From: Arthrobacter bambusae
GTDB lineage: Bacteria > Actinomycetota > Actinomycetes > Actinomycetales > Micrococcaceae
DNA length: 64,000 nt
Assembly: GCF_022606295.1 (NCBI RefSeq)
Contig: NZ_JAHHZS010000003.1
Coordinates: 124,001 to 188,000, forward strand
Direction: 5' to 3'
Shown here in pieces: positions 47,293 to 56,810 of this stretch. Every line of letters begins with the position of its first letter. The first letter of the stretch is position 1. Below the pieces are notes generated by a model, which was not told where the DNA came from, ran no database searches, and saw only the letters and a list, made by a program, of their open reading frames with translations. Made by a program: the position numbers and the translations under genes.

Positions 47293-48747
47293 GTGGGAAA
47301 GACACTGGCCGAGAAAGTTTGGGATGCGCACGTGGTGCGCAAGGGCGAAGGCGAAGGAGCCAACGCCCAGCCCGATCTTCTGTTCATCGACCTGCACCTC
47401 GTGCATGAGGTGACCTCCCCGCAGGCGTTCGAGGGCTTGCGCCTCGCCGGACGCCCCCTGCGCCGGCCCGACCTCACCATCGCCACGGAAGACCACAACA
47501 CGCCGACCCTGGACATCGACAAGCCGATCGCCGACCTGACCAGCCGGACGCAGATCCAGACCCTGCGCAACAACTGCAAGGAGTTCGGAGTCCGCCTGCA
47601 CTCACTCGGCGACGCCGAGCAGGGCATTGTGCATGTTGTCGGCCCGCAGCTGGGCCTCACCCAGCCCGGCATGACGGTTGTCTGCGGCGATTCGCACACC
47701 TCGACCCACGGTGCCTTCGGGGCGCTCGCGATGGGCATCGGCACCTCCGAGGTGGAACACGTCATGGCCACCCAGACGCTGTCCCTCAAGCCGTTCAAGA
47801 CCATGGCCATCAACGTCGAAGGCACCCTGCGCCCAGGCGTGTCGGCAAAGGACATCATCCTGGCAGTCATCGCGAAGATCGGCACCGGCGGCGGCCAGGG
47901 CTACGTCCTCGAGTACCGCGGCTCGGCCATCCGGGCCCTCTCCATGGATGCCCGCATGACCATCTGCAACATGTCCATCGAGGCTGGCGCCCGCGCCGGA
48001 CTGGTGGCTCCGGACCAGACGACGTACGACTTCATGTACGGCCGCCCGCACGCTCCGCAGGGCGAGGAGTGGGATGCCGCCGTCGAATACTGGAACACGC
48101 TGCACACTGACGATGACGCCGCTTTCGATGTCGAGGTGGACCTCGACGCCGATACCTTGGAGCCGTTCGTGACCTGGGGGACCAACCCGGGCCAGGGGAT
48201 TTCGCTCAACGAAGCCGTGCCCTTCCCCGCGGACTTCGGTGACGAGAACGCCAAGCTGGCCGCGGAACGGGCCCTGCAGTATATGGGTCTCGAAGCCGGC
48301 ACGCCCATGAAGGACATCCGGGTGGACACGGTCTTCCTGGGCTCCTGCACCAACTCCCGCATCGAGGACCTCCGTGCCGCGGCCGACGTCATCCGCGGAC
48401 GGGAAAAGGACCCGAAGGTCCGGATGCTGGTGGTTCCCGGTTCGGCTCGTGTCCGCCTGGAAGCCGAAGCCGAGGGCCTGGACAAGGTGTTCAAGGAATT
48501 CGGCGCTGAATGGCGCTTCGCCGGCTGCTCCATGTGCCTGGGCATGAATCCAGACCAGCTGGAACCGGGGGAGCGCTGCGCGTCCACCTCGAACCGCAAC
48601 TTCGAAGGACGCCAGGGCAAGGGCGGCCGCACCCACCTGGTTTCGCCGGTCGTCGCCGCAGCCACGGCAGTACGCGGAACGCTGAGCTCGCCTTCGGACC
48701 TGGAGCCCGCCTCTGTTTCCGCATCCACCACCACCGACGCCGCCTAG
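47293..48747 (+). CDS. leuC: 3-isopropylmalate dehydratase, large subunit
   Basis: [4Fe-4S] aconitase-family enzyme that isomerises 2- to 3-isopropylmalate. 484 residues. Active-site blocks [35 protein letters not shown] and [14 protein letters not shown] are intact. The cluster cysteines lie in [11 protein letters not shown] (about 355) and [10 protein letters not shown] (about 413 and 416). The last about 20 residues are a Ser/Thr-rich tail. GTG start behind AAGGGAG. Ten bases separate it from leuD. Confidence 0.97.
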   Translation: MGKTLAEKVWDAHVVRKGEGEGANAQPDLLFIDLHLVHEVTSPQAFEGLRLAGRPLRRPDLTIATEDHNTPTLDIDKPIADLTSRTQIQTLRNNCKEFGVRLHSLGDAEQGIVHVVGPQLGLTQPGMTVVCGDSHTSTHGAFGALAMGIGTSEVEHVMATQTLSLKPFKTMAINVEGTLRPGVSAKDIILAVIAKIGTGGGQGYVLEYRGSAIRALSMDARMTICNMSIEAGARAGLVAPDQTTYDFMYGRPHAPQGEEWDAAVEYWNTLHTDDDAAFDVEVDLDADTLEPFVTWGTNPGQGISLNEAVPFPADFGDENAKLAAERALQYMGLEAGTPMKDIRVDTVFLGSCTNSRIEDLRAAADVIRGREKDPKVRMLVVPGSARVRLEAEAEGLDKVFKEFGAEWRFAGCSMCLGMNPDQLEPGERCASTSNRNFEGRQGKGGRTHLVSPVVAAATAVRGTLSSPSDLEPASVSASTTTDAA

Positions 48748-48757
48748 GAGGATCCCC

Positions 48758-49360
48758 ATGGAAAAGTTCACCACCCACACCGGCATCGGTGTCCCGCTGC
48801 GCCAGAGCAATGTTGACACCGACCAGATCATTCCAGCGGTCTACCTGAAGCGGATCACGCGTACCGGTTTCGAAGACGCCCTGTTCTCGGCGTGGCGCAA
48901 AGACCCGTCCTTCATCCTGAACCAGGAACCCTTCAACGCCGGCTCCGTGCTTGTGGCGGGACCCGATTTCGGTACCGGTTCGTCCCGCGAGCACGCGGTC
49001 TGGGCATTGAAGGACTACGGGTTCAAAGCTGTATTGTCTTCCCGGTTCGCGGATATTTTCCGCGGCAACTCGGGAAAGCAAGGGCTCTTGGCGGCCGAGC
49101 TTGCCCAGGACGACATCGAGCTCATCTGGAAGGTCCTCGAAAACGCGCCCGGCACCGAAGTCAAGGTGGACCTCGTGTCCAAGACGGTTGAGTGCGGTAA
49201 CGTCGTGGCACCCTTCGAGATCGATGACTACACCCGTTGGCGCCTCCTCGAGGGCCTGGATGACATCGGGCTGACGCTGCAGCACGAGGAAGACATCACG
49301 GCCTACGAGGCCACGAGGCCTTCCTTCAAGCCGAAAACCCTCCCTGCGCGAATCCAGTAG
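48758..49360 (+). CDS. leuD: 3-isopropylmalate dehydratase, small subunit
   Basis: 200 residues, the swivel-domain partner of Leu[21 protein letters not shown] near the N-terminus and [22 protein letters not shown] (GSSREHA loop contacting substrate) are intact. Start ATG at 48758 with AGGAGG upstream. Ends the leuCD operon, which has a strong terminator 27 bases later. Confidence 0.97.
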   Translation: MEKFTTHTGIGVPLRQSNVDTDQIIPAVYLKRITRTGFEDALFSAWRKDPSFILNQEPFNAGSVLVAGPDFGTGSSREHAVWALKDYGFKAVLSSRFADIFRGNSGKQGLLAAELAQDDIELIWKVLENAPGTEVKVDLVSKTVECGNVVAPFEIDDYTRWRLLEGLDDIGLTLQHEEDITAYEATRPSFKPKTLPARIQ

Positions 49361-49387
49361 CTCGCATCAACGAGCTTCTGCGCCGTG

Positions 49388-49430
49388 AAAGGACCGGCGC
49401 ACCCGAAGGAACGGGTGCGCCGGTCCTTTT
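49388..49430 (+). terminator. leuCD terminator
   Basis: GGACCGGCGCACCCG and CGGGTGCGCCGGTCC around AAGGAA, bordered by AAA and TTTT, so it can work in both directions. Confidence 0.92.
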
Positions 49431-49464
49431 CGTGTGCGTGGCACTCCGGTTCGCCGGGCACGAA

Positions 49465-49521
49465 CGCGGGGTCACTTAGGGCCCATGCCGCGCGGCAGCA
49501 TGGGCCCTAAGTGACCCCGCG
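49465..49521. repeat. Perfect intergenic palindrome, family B
   Basis: Two 24-bp arms (49465-49488 and 49498-49521) pair perfectly around a nine-base GC-rich loop. The left arm begins CGCGGGGTCACTTAGGGCC. It stands after the leuCD terminator, in the gap before murA, and has no T-run. Apart from this element and the terminator, 49361-49711 shows only the murA upstream region. Confidence 0.9.
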
Positions 49522-49711
49522 TCGCGGAAAGGCCAGCCCGCCGTCGTCGTATGTGGAAAAGTCCGCCATGCAATGCCGATTCCGTCCCCTTCAGCACCAG
49601 CAAACCCGCCTTCGCCACGCCCCTCCATTTCGAATCGGTAACGTCAGCTTTTATGCTTAGCTGGAGCCTTCGTAAGTGTGGGGGCATCAACTCGTGAGGA
49701 AACCGGTATAG

Positions 49712-51037
49712 ATGAGTAGTGTTCTGACAATCCGCGGCGGCGTCCCCTTGACCGGCCGCGTCACCGTCAGAGGTGCCAAGAACCTTGTTCCCAAGGCCAT
49801 GGTGGCTTCCCTCCTCGGCAATGAACCCTCGGTGTTGAGGAACGTTCCGGAGATCAAGGACGTGGAGGTCGTCACCAGCCTGTTGCAGCTTCATGGCGTG
49901 ACTGTCCAGAAGGATCCCGTCACCGGCGATCTCACTCTGGACCCCAAGAATGCGAAGACTGCGTCCAGCACCGCTATCGACGCACACGCCGGCGACTCCC
50001 GCATCCCGATCCTGCTGTGCGGTCCGTTGATCCATGCCATCGGCGAAGCATTCATTCCCGATCTCGGCGGCTGCAAGATCGGCGACCGGCCGATCGACTA
50101 CCACTTGAACGTGCTCCGCCAGTTTGGCGCCGTCGTCGAAAAGCGCCCGGGCGGCATCCACATCTCCGCTCCCAAGGGCCTCCATGGCGCGAAGATCTCC
50201 CTCCCGTACCCGTCGGTGGGAGCTACGGAGCAAGTCCTGCTGAGCGCCACGCGGGCAGAGGGCATCACCGAACTCAGCGGTGCCGCCACCGAACCGGAAA
50301 TCATCGACCTCATCGCGGTGCTCCAGAAGATGGGCGCCATCATCAGCGTCCAGACCGATCGCACCATCCGGATCGAGGGCGTCCGCGACCTGGGCGGCTA
50401 CGACCACCGCGCCCTGGCAGACCGCAATGAATCGGCGTCGTGGGCTTCCGCCGCCTTGGTGACGCGTGGAGACATCTTTGTTGAAGGTGCTTCCCAGCGG
50501 GACATGATGACTTTCCTCAACACCTACCGCAAGGTGGGCGGCGGCATGGACATCCGCGAGGACGGCATCCGTTTCTACCACCCCGGCGGAAAGCTGAGCC
50601 CCCTCGTCCTTGAAACGGACGTGCACCCGGGCTTCATGACCGATTGGCAACAACCACTCGTGGTCGCCTTGACGCAGGCTGAAGGCGTATCGATCGTCCA
50701 CGAAACCGTGTACGAGAACCGTTTCGGCTTCACCGACGCGCTGACCCGCATGGGCGCAACCATCCAGGTCCACCGCGAATGCCTTGGAAGCGTGCCATGC
50801 CGCTTCGGCCAGCGCAATTTCCTGCATTCCGCCGTCGTCTCGGGACCTACTCCGCTGCGGGGCACCGACATTGACATTCCCGACCTCCGTGGCGGATTCA
50901 GCCACCTTATTGCGGCGCTTGCCGCGACCGGTACGTCCAGGGTGACCGGGATCGACATCATCAACCGCGGCTACGAGCGTTTCACTGAAAAACTTGCCGG
51001 GCTGGGCGCCGATTTCGACCTCACCGAATCCAAGTAA
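49712..51037 (+). CDS. murA: UDP-N-acetylglucosamine 1-carboxyvinyltransferase
   Basis: First committed enzyme of peptidoglycan precursor synthesis, adding enolpyruvate to UDP-GlcNAc. 441 residues with the two inside-out domains. GAKNLVPKAMVASLL is the N-terminal Lys/Asn active-site region, and the loop LGGCKIGDRPIDYHL carries Cys121, the residue that fosfomycin alkylates. GAGGAAA lies nine bases before the ATG. Followed by plsC-like, gpsA and ddl in an apparent operon. Confidence 0.95.
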   Translation: MSSVLTIRGGVPLTGRVTVRGAKNLVPKAMVASLLGNEPSVLRNVPEIKDVEVVTSLLQLHGVTVQKDPVTGDLTLDPKNAKTASSTAIDAHAGDSRIPILLCGPLIHAIGEAFIPDLGGCKIGDRPIDYHLNVLRQFGAVVEKRPGGIHISAPKGLHGAKISLPYPSVGATEQVLLSATRAEGITELSGAATEPEIIDLIAVLQKMGAIISVQTDRTIRIEGVRDLGGYDHRALADRNESASWASAALVTRGDIFVEGASQRDMMTFLNTYRKVGGGMDIREDGIRFYHPGGKLSPLVLETDVHPGFMTDWQQPLVVALTQAEGVSIVHETVYENRFGFTDALTRMGATIQVHRECLGSVPCRFGQRNFLHSAVVSGPTPLRGTDIDIPDLRGGFSHLIAALAATGTSRVTGIDIINRGYERFTEKLAGLGADFDLTESK

Positions 51038-51048
51038 CGGGGGATACC

Positions 51049-51825
51049 TTGAAGGAATCGGCCCAGAGCCGTGCCATGTTCGCTGTTCTTGCGGGAGTTG
51101 CGCGACCGCTCATGAACATCCTCATGGCAAAGAAGTGGGAGGGGACCGAAAAGCTCCCCGCGGGTGGCTTCATTGCGGCCCCGAACCACTGCACCGAAAT
51201 CGACCCGATTGTGGTGGGGCACATGCTCTACAACATGAAGCGTCCACCGCATTTCCTCGCGAAATCCGGCCTCTTCAAGGTCCCCGTCCTGGGTAGCCTT
51301 TTGCGCGCTGCGAACCAGATACCCGTGGAGCGCTCGACGGCGGGGGCGAACCGTTCGTTGCAAGCCGCCCAGGAAGTGGTGGATGCCGGCGGTGCCATCA
51401 TCATTTACCCTGAGGGCACGCTGACGCGCGATCCTGATTTGTGGCCGATGAAGGGTCACACGGGAGCGGCGCGCCTGGCGCTCCAGACCGGTGCTCCCGT
51501 GGTTCCCATCGCCCATTGGGGTGCCCAAGAGGTGTTCCCCCGTTACGCCAAGCGCCTGCATGTCTTCCCACGGAAGACTTCCCGCATCCTGGTCGGCGAT
51601 CCGGTTGATCTCAGCGCTTTCGAAGGCCGACCGCTGGATCGGGCCACCCTGGTTGAGGCTACGGACGTCGTCATGGACGCCATCACGGAGCTCCTTGCAA
51701 CCTTGCGCGGGGAAGAACCGCCCAAGGAACGCTGGGACCCTGCCGCCCACAACCAGTCGAAGCACGGTCGCTTCCAAGCGACTGAAGGAACCTCGGGCGC
51801 CGATGGCACGGACGGACAGAAGTGA
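51049..51825 (+). CDS. 1-acyl-sn-glycerol-3-phosphate acyltransferase (PlsC family)
   Basis: 258 residues, peripheral membrane acyltransferase for phosphatidate synthesis. Acyltransferase motif I is APNHCTEIDPIVVGH, motif III YPEGTLTRDPDLW, and LQTGAPVVPIAHWG is motif IV. The TTG at 51049 follows GGGGGA by six bases; an ATG at 51076 is the alternative start. The C-terminal about 30 residues are a polar tail. Its stop overlaps the gpsA start by four bases, which fits joint phospholipid synthesis. Confidence 0.92.
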   Translation: MKESAQSRAMFAVLAGVARPLMNILMAKKWEGTEKLPAGGFIAAPNHCTEIDPIVVGHMLYNMKRPPHFLAKSGLFKVPVLGSLLRAANQIPVERSTAGANRSLQAAQEVVDAGGAIIIYPEGTLTRDPDLWPMKGHTGAARLALQTGAPVVPIAHWGAQEVFPRYAKRLHVFPRKTSRILVGDPVDLSAFEGRPLDRATLVEATDVVMDAITELLATLRGEEPPKERWDPAAHNQSKHGRFQATEGTSGADGTDGQK

Positions 51826-52874
51826 CCTCCGGGGAAGAACTCATAGGCGATAACGGTGTTGTCGCCGTGCTTGGCGCGGGATCCTGGGGTACCACGTTCG
51901 CGAAAGTCCTGGCGGATGCTGCGATAGCCACCGGTGCGGAGCGGATCATCCGGATTTGGGGCCGGCGGGACGAAGTGGTTGCCCAGATCAACACGGAGCA
52001 CCGTAACGCCCAGTACTTGAAGGACATTGCGCTGCCCGATTCCATCACGGCCTCCACGGATGTGGCCGAGGTCCTTGCGGGCGCCGGGCTCGTGATTCTG
52101 GCCGTGCCGGCGCAGTCGCTTCGGCTTCAACTGCGCAAATGGAAACCACTCGTGGCTCCCGGCGCCGTGGTCGTTTCCCTCATGAAGGGCCTTGAACTCG
52201 GTACCGATTCCCGCATGAGCCAAGTGATTTCCGAGGAACTCGACATTCCGCAGGAACGGGTCGCCGTCGTTTCAGGCCCCAACCTGGCAATGGAGATCGC
52301 GCGCCGGGAACCCACGGCCTCCGTGGTGGCATGCAGCGACGAAGCAACGGCTGCATCATTCGCGCTCTACTGCACCGCGCCGTACTTCCGCCCCTACACG
52401 AGCAACGACGTGATCGGCGTCGAAATCGGGGGAATCGTGAAAAACGTGATCGCCCTCGCCGTCGGCATCTGCGAAGGCAAGCAAATGGGCGACAATACCA
52501 AGGCGTCCGTGATCACTCGCGGCCTTGCGGAAACCTCCCGGTTGGCGCTTGCCCTCGGTGGCGAGGCACGCACCATTGCTGGCCTCGCCGGGCTCGGAGA
52601 CCTGGTTGCCACCTGCTCTTCGCCCTTGTCCAGGAACCATACGGCAGGACGCTTGCTCGGCGAAGGTTTGACGCTGGAACAGGTCACCGAGCGCATGACC
52701 CAGACGGCGGAAGGCATCAAATCCGGGTACGCTGTCTACGAACTAGCTGGAAAACTCGGCGTCGACATGCCGATCACCGCGGCCGTGGTAGCCGTCCTCG
52801 AAGGCAAACTGTCCGTTGATGAACTTGGGCCCAGACTCCTGGCCCGCTCCCTGAAGTCCGAAGGCGATTACTGA
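51822..52874 (+). CDS. gpsA: Glycerol-3-phosphate dehydrogenase [NAD(P)+]
   Basis: Makes sn-glycerol 3-phosphate, the substrate for phospholipid acylation by the neighbouring gene. 350 residues. Cofactor motif VVAVLGAGSWGTTFAKVLAD is near the N-terminus; catalytic Lys lies in GGIVKNVIALAVGIC; GLAGLGDLVATCSSPLSRNH and ITAAVVAVLEGK follow. GTG start overlapping the plsC stop (GTGA). Confidence 0.96.
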   Translation: MTSGEELIGDNGVVAVLGAGSWGTTFAKVLADAAIATGAERIIRIWGRRDEVVAQINTEHRNAQYLKDIALPDSITASTDVAEVLAGAGLVILAVPAQSLRLQLRKWKPLVAPGAVVVSLMKGLELGTDSRMSQVISEELDIPQERVAVVSGPNLAMEIARREPTASVVACSDEATAASFALYCTAPYFRPYTSNDVIGVEIGGIVKNVIALAVGICEGKQMGDNTKASVITRGLAETSRLALALGGEARTIAGLAGLGDLVATCSSPLSRNHTAGRLLGEGLTLEQVTERMTQTAEGIKSGYAVYELAGKLGVDMPITAAVVAVLEGKLSVDELGPRLLARSLKSEGDY

Positions 52875-52876
52875 CT

Positions 52877-54085
52877 GTGACCGAAGAATCCCTGTCTGCC
52901 GGAACTGCCGAGACTGCCGCTTCCACCGGAACTGCCGAGTCCACCGGAACTGCCGAGTCGGCGATGCCGGCCGCTCACCGGCGGCCCCGCGTCGCCGTGC
53001 TCTTTGGCGGTCGGTCCAGCGAACACGCAGTCAGTTGCGTGACGGCGGCCGGCGTCATGGGCGCCATCGACAAAGACAAGTACGACGTCGTCCCCATCGG
53101 GATTGCCAAGTCGGGCCAGTGGGTGATCCCCTCCGCTGACATCAGCCAGTGGTCGCTGAGCGCAACGGCCTTGCCTGAGGTGCCTCCTTCGGGGAAGACC
53201 GTCACCCTCGCCGAGGTGGGTGGAGCCCACCAATTGATCGTCACGGCGCCGAACGCAGTGCCTGAGGAACTTGGTTCCGTGGACGTCGTGTTTCCGCTCC
53301 TGCACGGGCCCTGGGGCGAGGACGGCACCATCCAGGGTCTTTTGGAGCTTTCCGACACCCGCTATGTGGGAGCCGGAGTGCTGGCATCCGCCGTCGGCAT
53401 GGACAAGCATTTCATGAAGGTCGTTTTCGAGGCCGCCGGCCTTACGGTGGGACCGTATGTCGCAGTCACTGACCGTGATTGGATCAACGACGCCGAAGCC
53501 GTGCGCAAGCGTGTTGACCGCCTCGGCTTTCCCGTGTTCGTGAAGCCCGCCCGGGCCGGTTCCTCGATGGGGATCTCCAAGGTTGACTCGATGGACGGAT
53601 TGGATGCCGCCATCGACGAGGCACGGAGGCACGACCTCAAGCTCGTGATCGAGGCCGGCATTGTGGGCCGCGAAATCGAGTGCGCCGTCCTGGAAGGACG
53701 AGGCACCGCGGTCCCGCGAACCTCCATGCCCGGGGAGATCGCCGTAGCTCCAGGCGAACACGAGTTCTACGACTTCAACGCCAAATATGTGGAGGACGGC
53801 GCCGCAGCCCTGAGCTGCCCGGCCGATATTCCCGCCGAGGCCATTGCACGCGTCCGTGAACTCGCTGCGGCTGCCTTCGACGCTGTCGGTGCAGAAGGCC
53901 TCAGCCGCGTGGACTTTTTCTACACGCCGGACGGCGAACTCATCATCAACGAAATCAATACGATGCCCGGATTCACCCCGAAGAGCATGTATCCGCAAAT
54001 GTGGGCGGCCTCCGGGCTTGGCTACGCCGAGTTGATCGACGAGCTCATCTACCTGGCGCTCAACCGCAAAACCGGCCTGCGCTGA
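52877..54085 (+). CDS. ddl: D-alanine--D-alanine ligase
   Basis: ATP-grasp ligase making the D-Ala-D-Ala dipeptide of peptidoglycan. 402 residues from the GTG at 52877, two bases after gpsA. The core starts at about residue 32 with RRPRVAVLFGGRSSEHAVS; FPLLHGPWGEDGTIQGLLEL, the ATP-binding FVKPARAGSSMGISKV and the metal site INEINTMPGFTPKSMYP are intact. The first 30 residues are a Thr/Ala/Glu/Ser repeat encoded by a tandem 18-bp duplication, so translation may instead begin at the ATG at 52964. Confidence 0.95.
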   Translation: MTEESLSAGTAETAASTGTAESTGTAESAMPAAHRRPRVAVLFGGRSSEHAVSCVTAAGVMGAIDKDKYDVVPIGIAKSGQWVIPSADISQWSLSATALPEVPPSGKTVTLAEVGGAHQLIVTAPNAVPEELGSVDVVFPLLHGPWGEDGTIQGLLELSDTRYVGAGVLASAVGMDKHFMKVVFEAAGLTVGPYVAVTDRDWINDAEAVRKRVDRLGFPVFVKPARAGSSMGISKVDSMDGLDAAIDEARRHDLKLVIEAGIVGREIECAVLEGRGTAVPRTSMPGEIAVAPGEHEFYDFNAKYVEDGAAALSCPADIPAEAIARVRELAAAAFDAVGAEGLSRVDFFYTPDGELIINEINTMPGFTPKSMYPQMWAASGLGYAELIDELIYLALNRKTGLR

Positions 54086-54123
54086 CAGAAGGCTGTCGCT
54101 GACAGCCTGCTGCGGCACGCCTG

Positions 54124-54639
54124 CTACTTGCCGGGGGCGCCGGTGGGCAGGTTCTGCAGCAGCTCAGGCTGGCCGACGCACTTGCGGACGGCCTTGATCT
54201 TCGACGCCGCCGGTGCAAGGTCCGCAAGGACCGTGGCGGAGCTGATCTTGTTCGGGTCCATGAGGATCTCCGTGGCGGGCTCGCGACCATAGGTGGTCAG
54301 GGTCCATGCCGGGTTGCCTTCCTTGATGACCCAGTCGACGTCGTTCACGGTGACGCAGCGGTCCGTGGTGGGGCCGGGCACATTGACCCCGCAACGCAGA
54401 ATCAGCACCGACGGGTCGCCCCATGCCGCCGTGGCCTGGCTATTGGTCTTCCGCAGCGCGGCATCGCCGATCGTGTCCGGGAGCGCCACCATCATGGGCG
54501 CGCAGGCGGCATTCGCGGCATCGGCCGCGGGCTGGACGTCGACCACGGGGGAGCAGGCTGCAAGGCTGAGGACCGAAACCGCCGCGGCTGTCAATGAACA
54601 GAGGACGCGAACGTACACAGCGGCTTTCGTTTGTTGCAT
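54124..54639 (-). CDS. DUF3515 lipoprotein
   Basis: 171 residues. The signal peptide ends in LAAC, lipid attachment at Cys29. The mature part has two Cys in ILRCGVNVPGPTTDRCV, then VDWVIKEG and TTYGREPATEI, the pattern of the actinobacterial DUF3515 family, whose function is unknown. The cysteines may form a disulfide. TAGGCT six bases before the ATG suggests a leaderless message. Convergent with ddl and divergent from thiL, a neighbourhood (ddl, DUF3515, thiL) common in actinobacteria. Confidence 0.85.
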   Translation of the reverse strand: MQQTKAAVYVRVLCSLTAAAVSVLSLAACSPVVDVQPAADAANAACAPMMVALPDTIGDAALRKTNSQATAAWGDPSVLILRCGVNVPGPTTDRCVTVNDVDWVIKEGNPAWTLTTYGREPATEILMDPNKISSATVLADLAPAASKIKAVRKCVGQPELLQNLPTGAPGK

Positions 54640-54645
54640 TGATCA

Positions 54646-54651
54646 AGCCTA
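54646..54651 (-). promoter_or_regulatory. -10 box of probable leaderless promoter for the DUF3515 gene
   Basis: TAGGCT on the minus strand, then TGATCA, then the ATG at 54639. Confidence 0.6.
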
Positions 54652-54724
54652 TCGCGGCTGCGGCAAACCGAGGATCGGAGCAACGGGCGCCAACGGACAG
54701 CCCTTTGATGTCGGCGGTTCGCGA

Positions 54725-54730
54725 TAGCGT
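54725..54730 (+). promoter_or_regulatory. -10 box of probable leaderless promoter for thiL
   Basis: TAGCGT, then AGAGCT, then the GTG start at 54737. Confidence 0.55.
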
Positions 54731-54736
54731 AGAGCT

Positions 54737-55750
54737 GTGTCCATAGAACAACAGACTGTCGGTGAGCTCTCCGAAGGGGAGCTCCTCGCACGCATCTTTC
54801 CGCGCCTGAAGCACAGCAGCAGCGTGCTGCTCGGGCCGGGCGACGACGCCGCCGTCGTCGCTGCCCCGGATGGCCGGACCCTGATTTCCATCGACACCCA
54901 GACCCAGGACCAGGACTTCCGGCTGGAATGGAACAACGGATACCGGACCACCGGGTATGACGTCGGCTGGAAGTCGGCGGCACAGAATCTCAGCGACATC
55001 AACGCGATGGGCGGCACTGCCGTATCCCTCGTCGTCAGCCTGACCATGCCGCCCGGAACTCCGGTCCTGTGGGTCGAGGACTTCGCCGATGGCCTGACGG
55101 CCGGCATCGTCGGACTGGGGGCACCCGATTGTTCAGTCGCCGGGGGAGACCTCGGCCGTGGCCGCGAAATCGCGGTGACCGTTGCCGTCGTCGGGACGAT
55201 GCATGGGCTGCCCGCCGTCCTCCGCTCCGGGGCCCGTCCCGGTGACACCCTGGCCCTTGCCGGAACTGTTGGACGAGCTGCCGCGGGACTTGCCCTCCTC
55301 GAAAGCACCATACCCGTGGGCCAGCTGAACGCTGCCCAGCGCGCACTCATGGACAGCCAGTGCCGGCCGCAGCCGCCCCTCGCCGCAGGACCGCTGGGTG
55401 CCAAGGCAGGCGCAACCGCCATGATGGATGTCTCGGACGGGCTCCTGCGCGACGCCGGCCGCCTCGCCGTAGCCAGCGGCGTCGTCCTCGACCTCGACCC
55501 CATCGCGCTCAAGGCCCTCGCCACTCCCTTGGAAGCCGCCTCGGCTCCCCTTGGCCTCGATCCCATGGAATGGGTCCTGGGTGGCGGAGAGGACCATGGA
55601 CTGCTGGCGACATTTCCAGCAAATGTTCAGCTACCTTCCGGCTTCACTGCGATAGGCTCGATCCAGGCCGTTGCCGAAGGACAGCACAGCGGCGTCCGGA
55701 TAGCGGGAATGCCCGCTGACACCGCGGGATGGGATCACTTTGCAGACTAA
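54737..55750 (+). CDS. thiL: Thiamine-monophosphate kinase
   Basis: Phosphorylates thiamine phosphate to thiamine diphosphate. 337 residues of the PurM/ThiL fold. LLGPGDDAAVVAAPDGRTLISID carries the Mg/ATP aspartates, SDINAMGGTAVSLVVSL and GAPDCSVAGGDLGRGREIAVTV follow, and MMDVSDGLLRDAGRLAVASG with GGGEDHGLLATF complete the site. GTG start with a -10 box six bases upstream. The downstream DhaL-type gene overlaps its end. Confidence 0.93.
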   Translation: MSIEQQTVGELSEGELLARIFPRLKHSSSVLLGPGDDAAVVAAPDGRTLISIDTQTQDQDFRLEWNNGYRTTGYDVGWKSAAQNLSDINAMGGTAVSLVVSLTMPPGTPVLWVEDFADGLTAGIVGLGAPDCSVAGGDLGRGREIAVTVAVVGTMHGLPAVLRSGARPGDTLALAGTVGRAAAGLALLESTIPVGQLNAAQRALMDSQCRPQPPLAAGPLGAKAGATAMMDVSDGLLRDAGRLAVASGVVLDLDPIALKALATPLEAASAPLGLDPMEWVLGGGEDHGLLATFPANVQLPSGFTAIGSIQAVAEGQHSGVRIAGMPADTAGWDHFAD

Positions 55751-56810
55751 GATTGCCGCCAATACGCACGCCATGAAGCGGTGGCTTGGCAAAGCTGAGA
55801 CGACGCTCGGGAACCACAGCGACCGTCTCAACGCCATCAACATCTTCCCGGTGGCAGATGGCGACACCGGAACCAACCTCTACCTCACCGTCCGTGCCGC
55901 TGCCGCAGCTTTCTCTGATCGTTCCACCGCGGACGAGCCGGTCAACGACGTCGGCGTCGTTCTGGCCGCGGCGGGGCGGGCGGCCATGGAACAGGCCCGG
56001 GGGAACTCCGGGACACTCTTTGCCGTCTTCTTGTGCGCACTGGCCGAGCCGCTGGCAGGGCACACGCGCCTTAGTGCGCCGCTGCTTGCCGCCGCCTTGA
56101 ACCGGGCCCAGATCCGGGCTTGGTCGGCCTTGAGCGAGCCTGTACCGGGCACCATGCTTTCCGTCCTCGAAGCTGCCGCGAGGGCAGCCGGCGAGTGCGA
56201 TACCGCGCACAACGGGGATGACAGCAACCAGGCGCTCGGCCTGGCCCTCGACGCCGCCGTCAACGCCGCGCTGGATGCGGTGGTGCAAACCGAGGACCAA
56301 CTCGCCACGCTGCACGCCGCCCGGGTAGTGGACGCGGGCGGGGTGGGCATGTTGCTGATCCTGGACTGCCTCCGTTCGGCCGTGCTCGGCGAGGAACTCC
56401 AGGATGAGCTCCTGGACGGGCTGCACGGCTATGACCTGCAGGATCCGCATATCCACGCCGGGATGCCTGCCGACGACGGCGTCGAAGTCATGTGCACCAT
56501 CAGCCTTTCACCATTGTCCGCTGCCACGCTCCGTCAGCGATTGGACGAACTCGGCGACTCCGTCATCATGAGCCAAGTGGGCAGCGCGAGCAACCCGTCG
56601 GGATCGAACGGTGCCGGGGACGACGACGATGACGATGAGGACGCTGCGGAAGCCAGCTACCGCTGGCGCGTGCACGTTCACGTTCCGGACGCTGAAGCCG
56701 CTGTGGCCGTCATCCGCTCACTCGGCGACCCCACCGACATCTCCGTCAGCCAGCTCTCGATGCCGCGCGACCCAGGGCTTCCGGCGGGCCAGCACGGGCA
56801 TGAATACTGA
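55740..56810 (+). CDS. DhaL/DAK2-domain protein (YloV-like)
   Basis: 356 residues. The N-terminal DhaL domain has NIFPVADGDTGTNLYLTV with the three metal-binding aspartates of dihydroxyacetone-kinase L subunits, and ARGNSGTLFAVFL. The C-terminal part is DegV-accessory-like (VMCTISLSPLSAATLRQRLDELGDSVI) and contains a run of Asp residues in a linker. In Gram-positive bacteria such proteins are linked to fatty-acid kinase or RecG. Start uncertain: TTG at 55740 (inside thiL) or ATG at 55773. It overlaps recG by 11 bases. Confidence 0.86.
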   Translation: MQTKIAANTHAMKRWLGKAETTLGNHSDRLNAINIFPVADGDTGTNLYLTVRAAAAAFSDRSTADEPVNDVGVVLAAAGRAAMEQARGNSGTLFAVFLCALAEPLAGHTRLSAPLLAAALNRAQIRAWSALSEPVPGTMLSVLEAAARAAGECDTAHNGDDSNQALGLALDAAVNAALDAVVQTEDQLATLHAARVVDAGGVGMLLILDCLRSAVLGEELQDELLDGLHGYDLQDPHIHAGMPADDGVEVMCTISLSPLSAATLRQRLDELGDSVIMSQVGSASNPSGSNGAGDDDDDDEDAAEASYRWRVHVHVPDAEAAVAVIRSLGDPTDISVSQLSMPRDPGLPAGQHGHEY

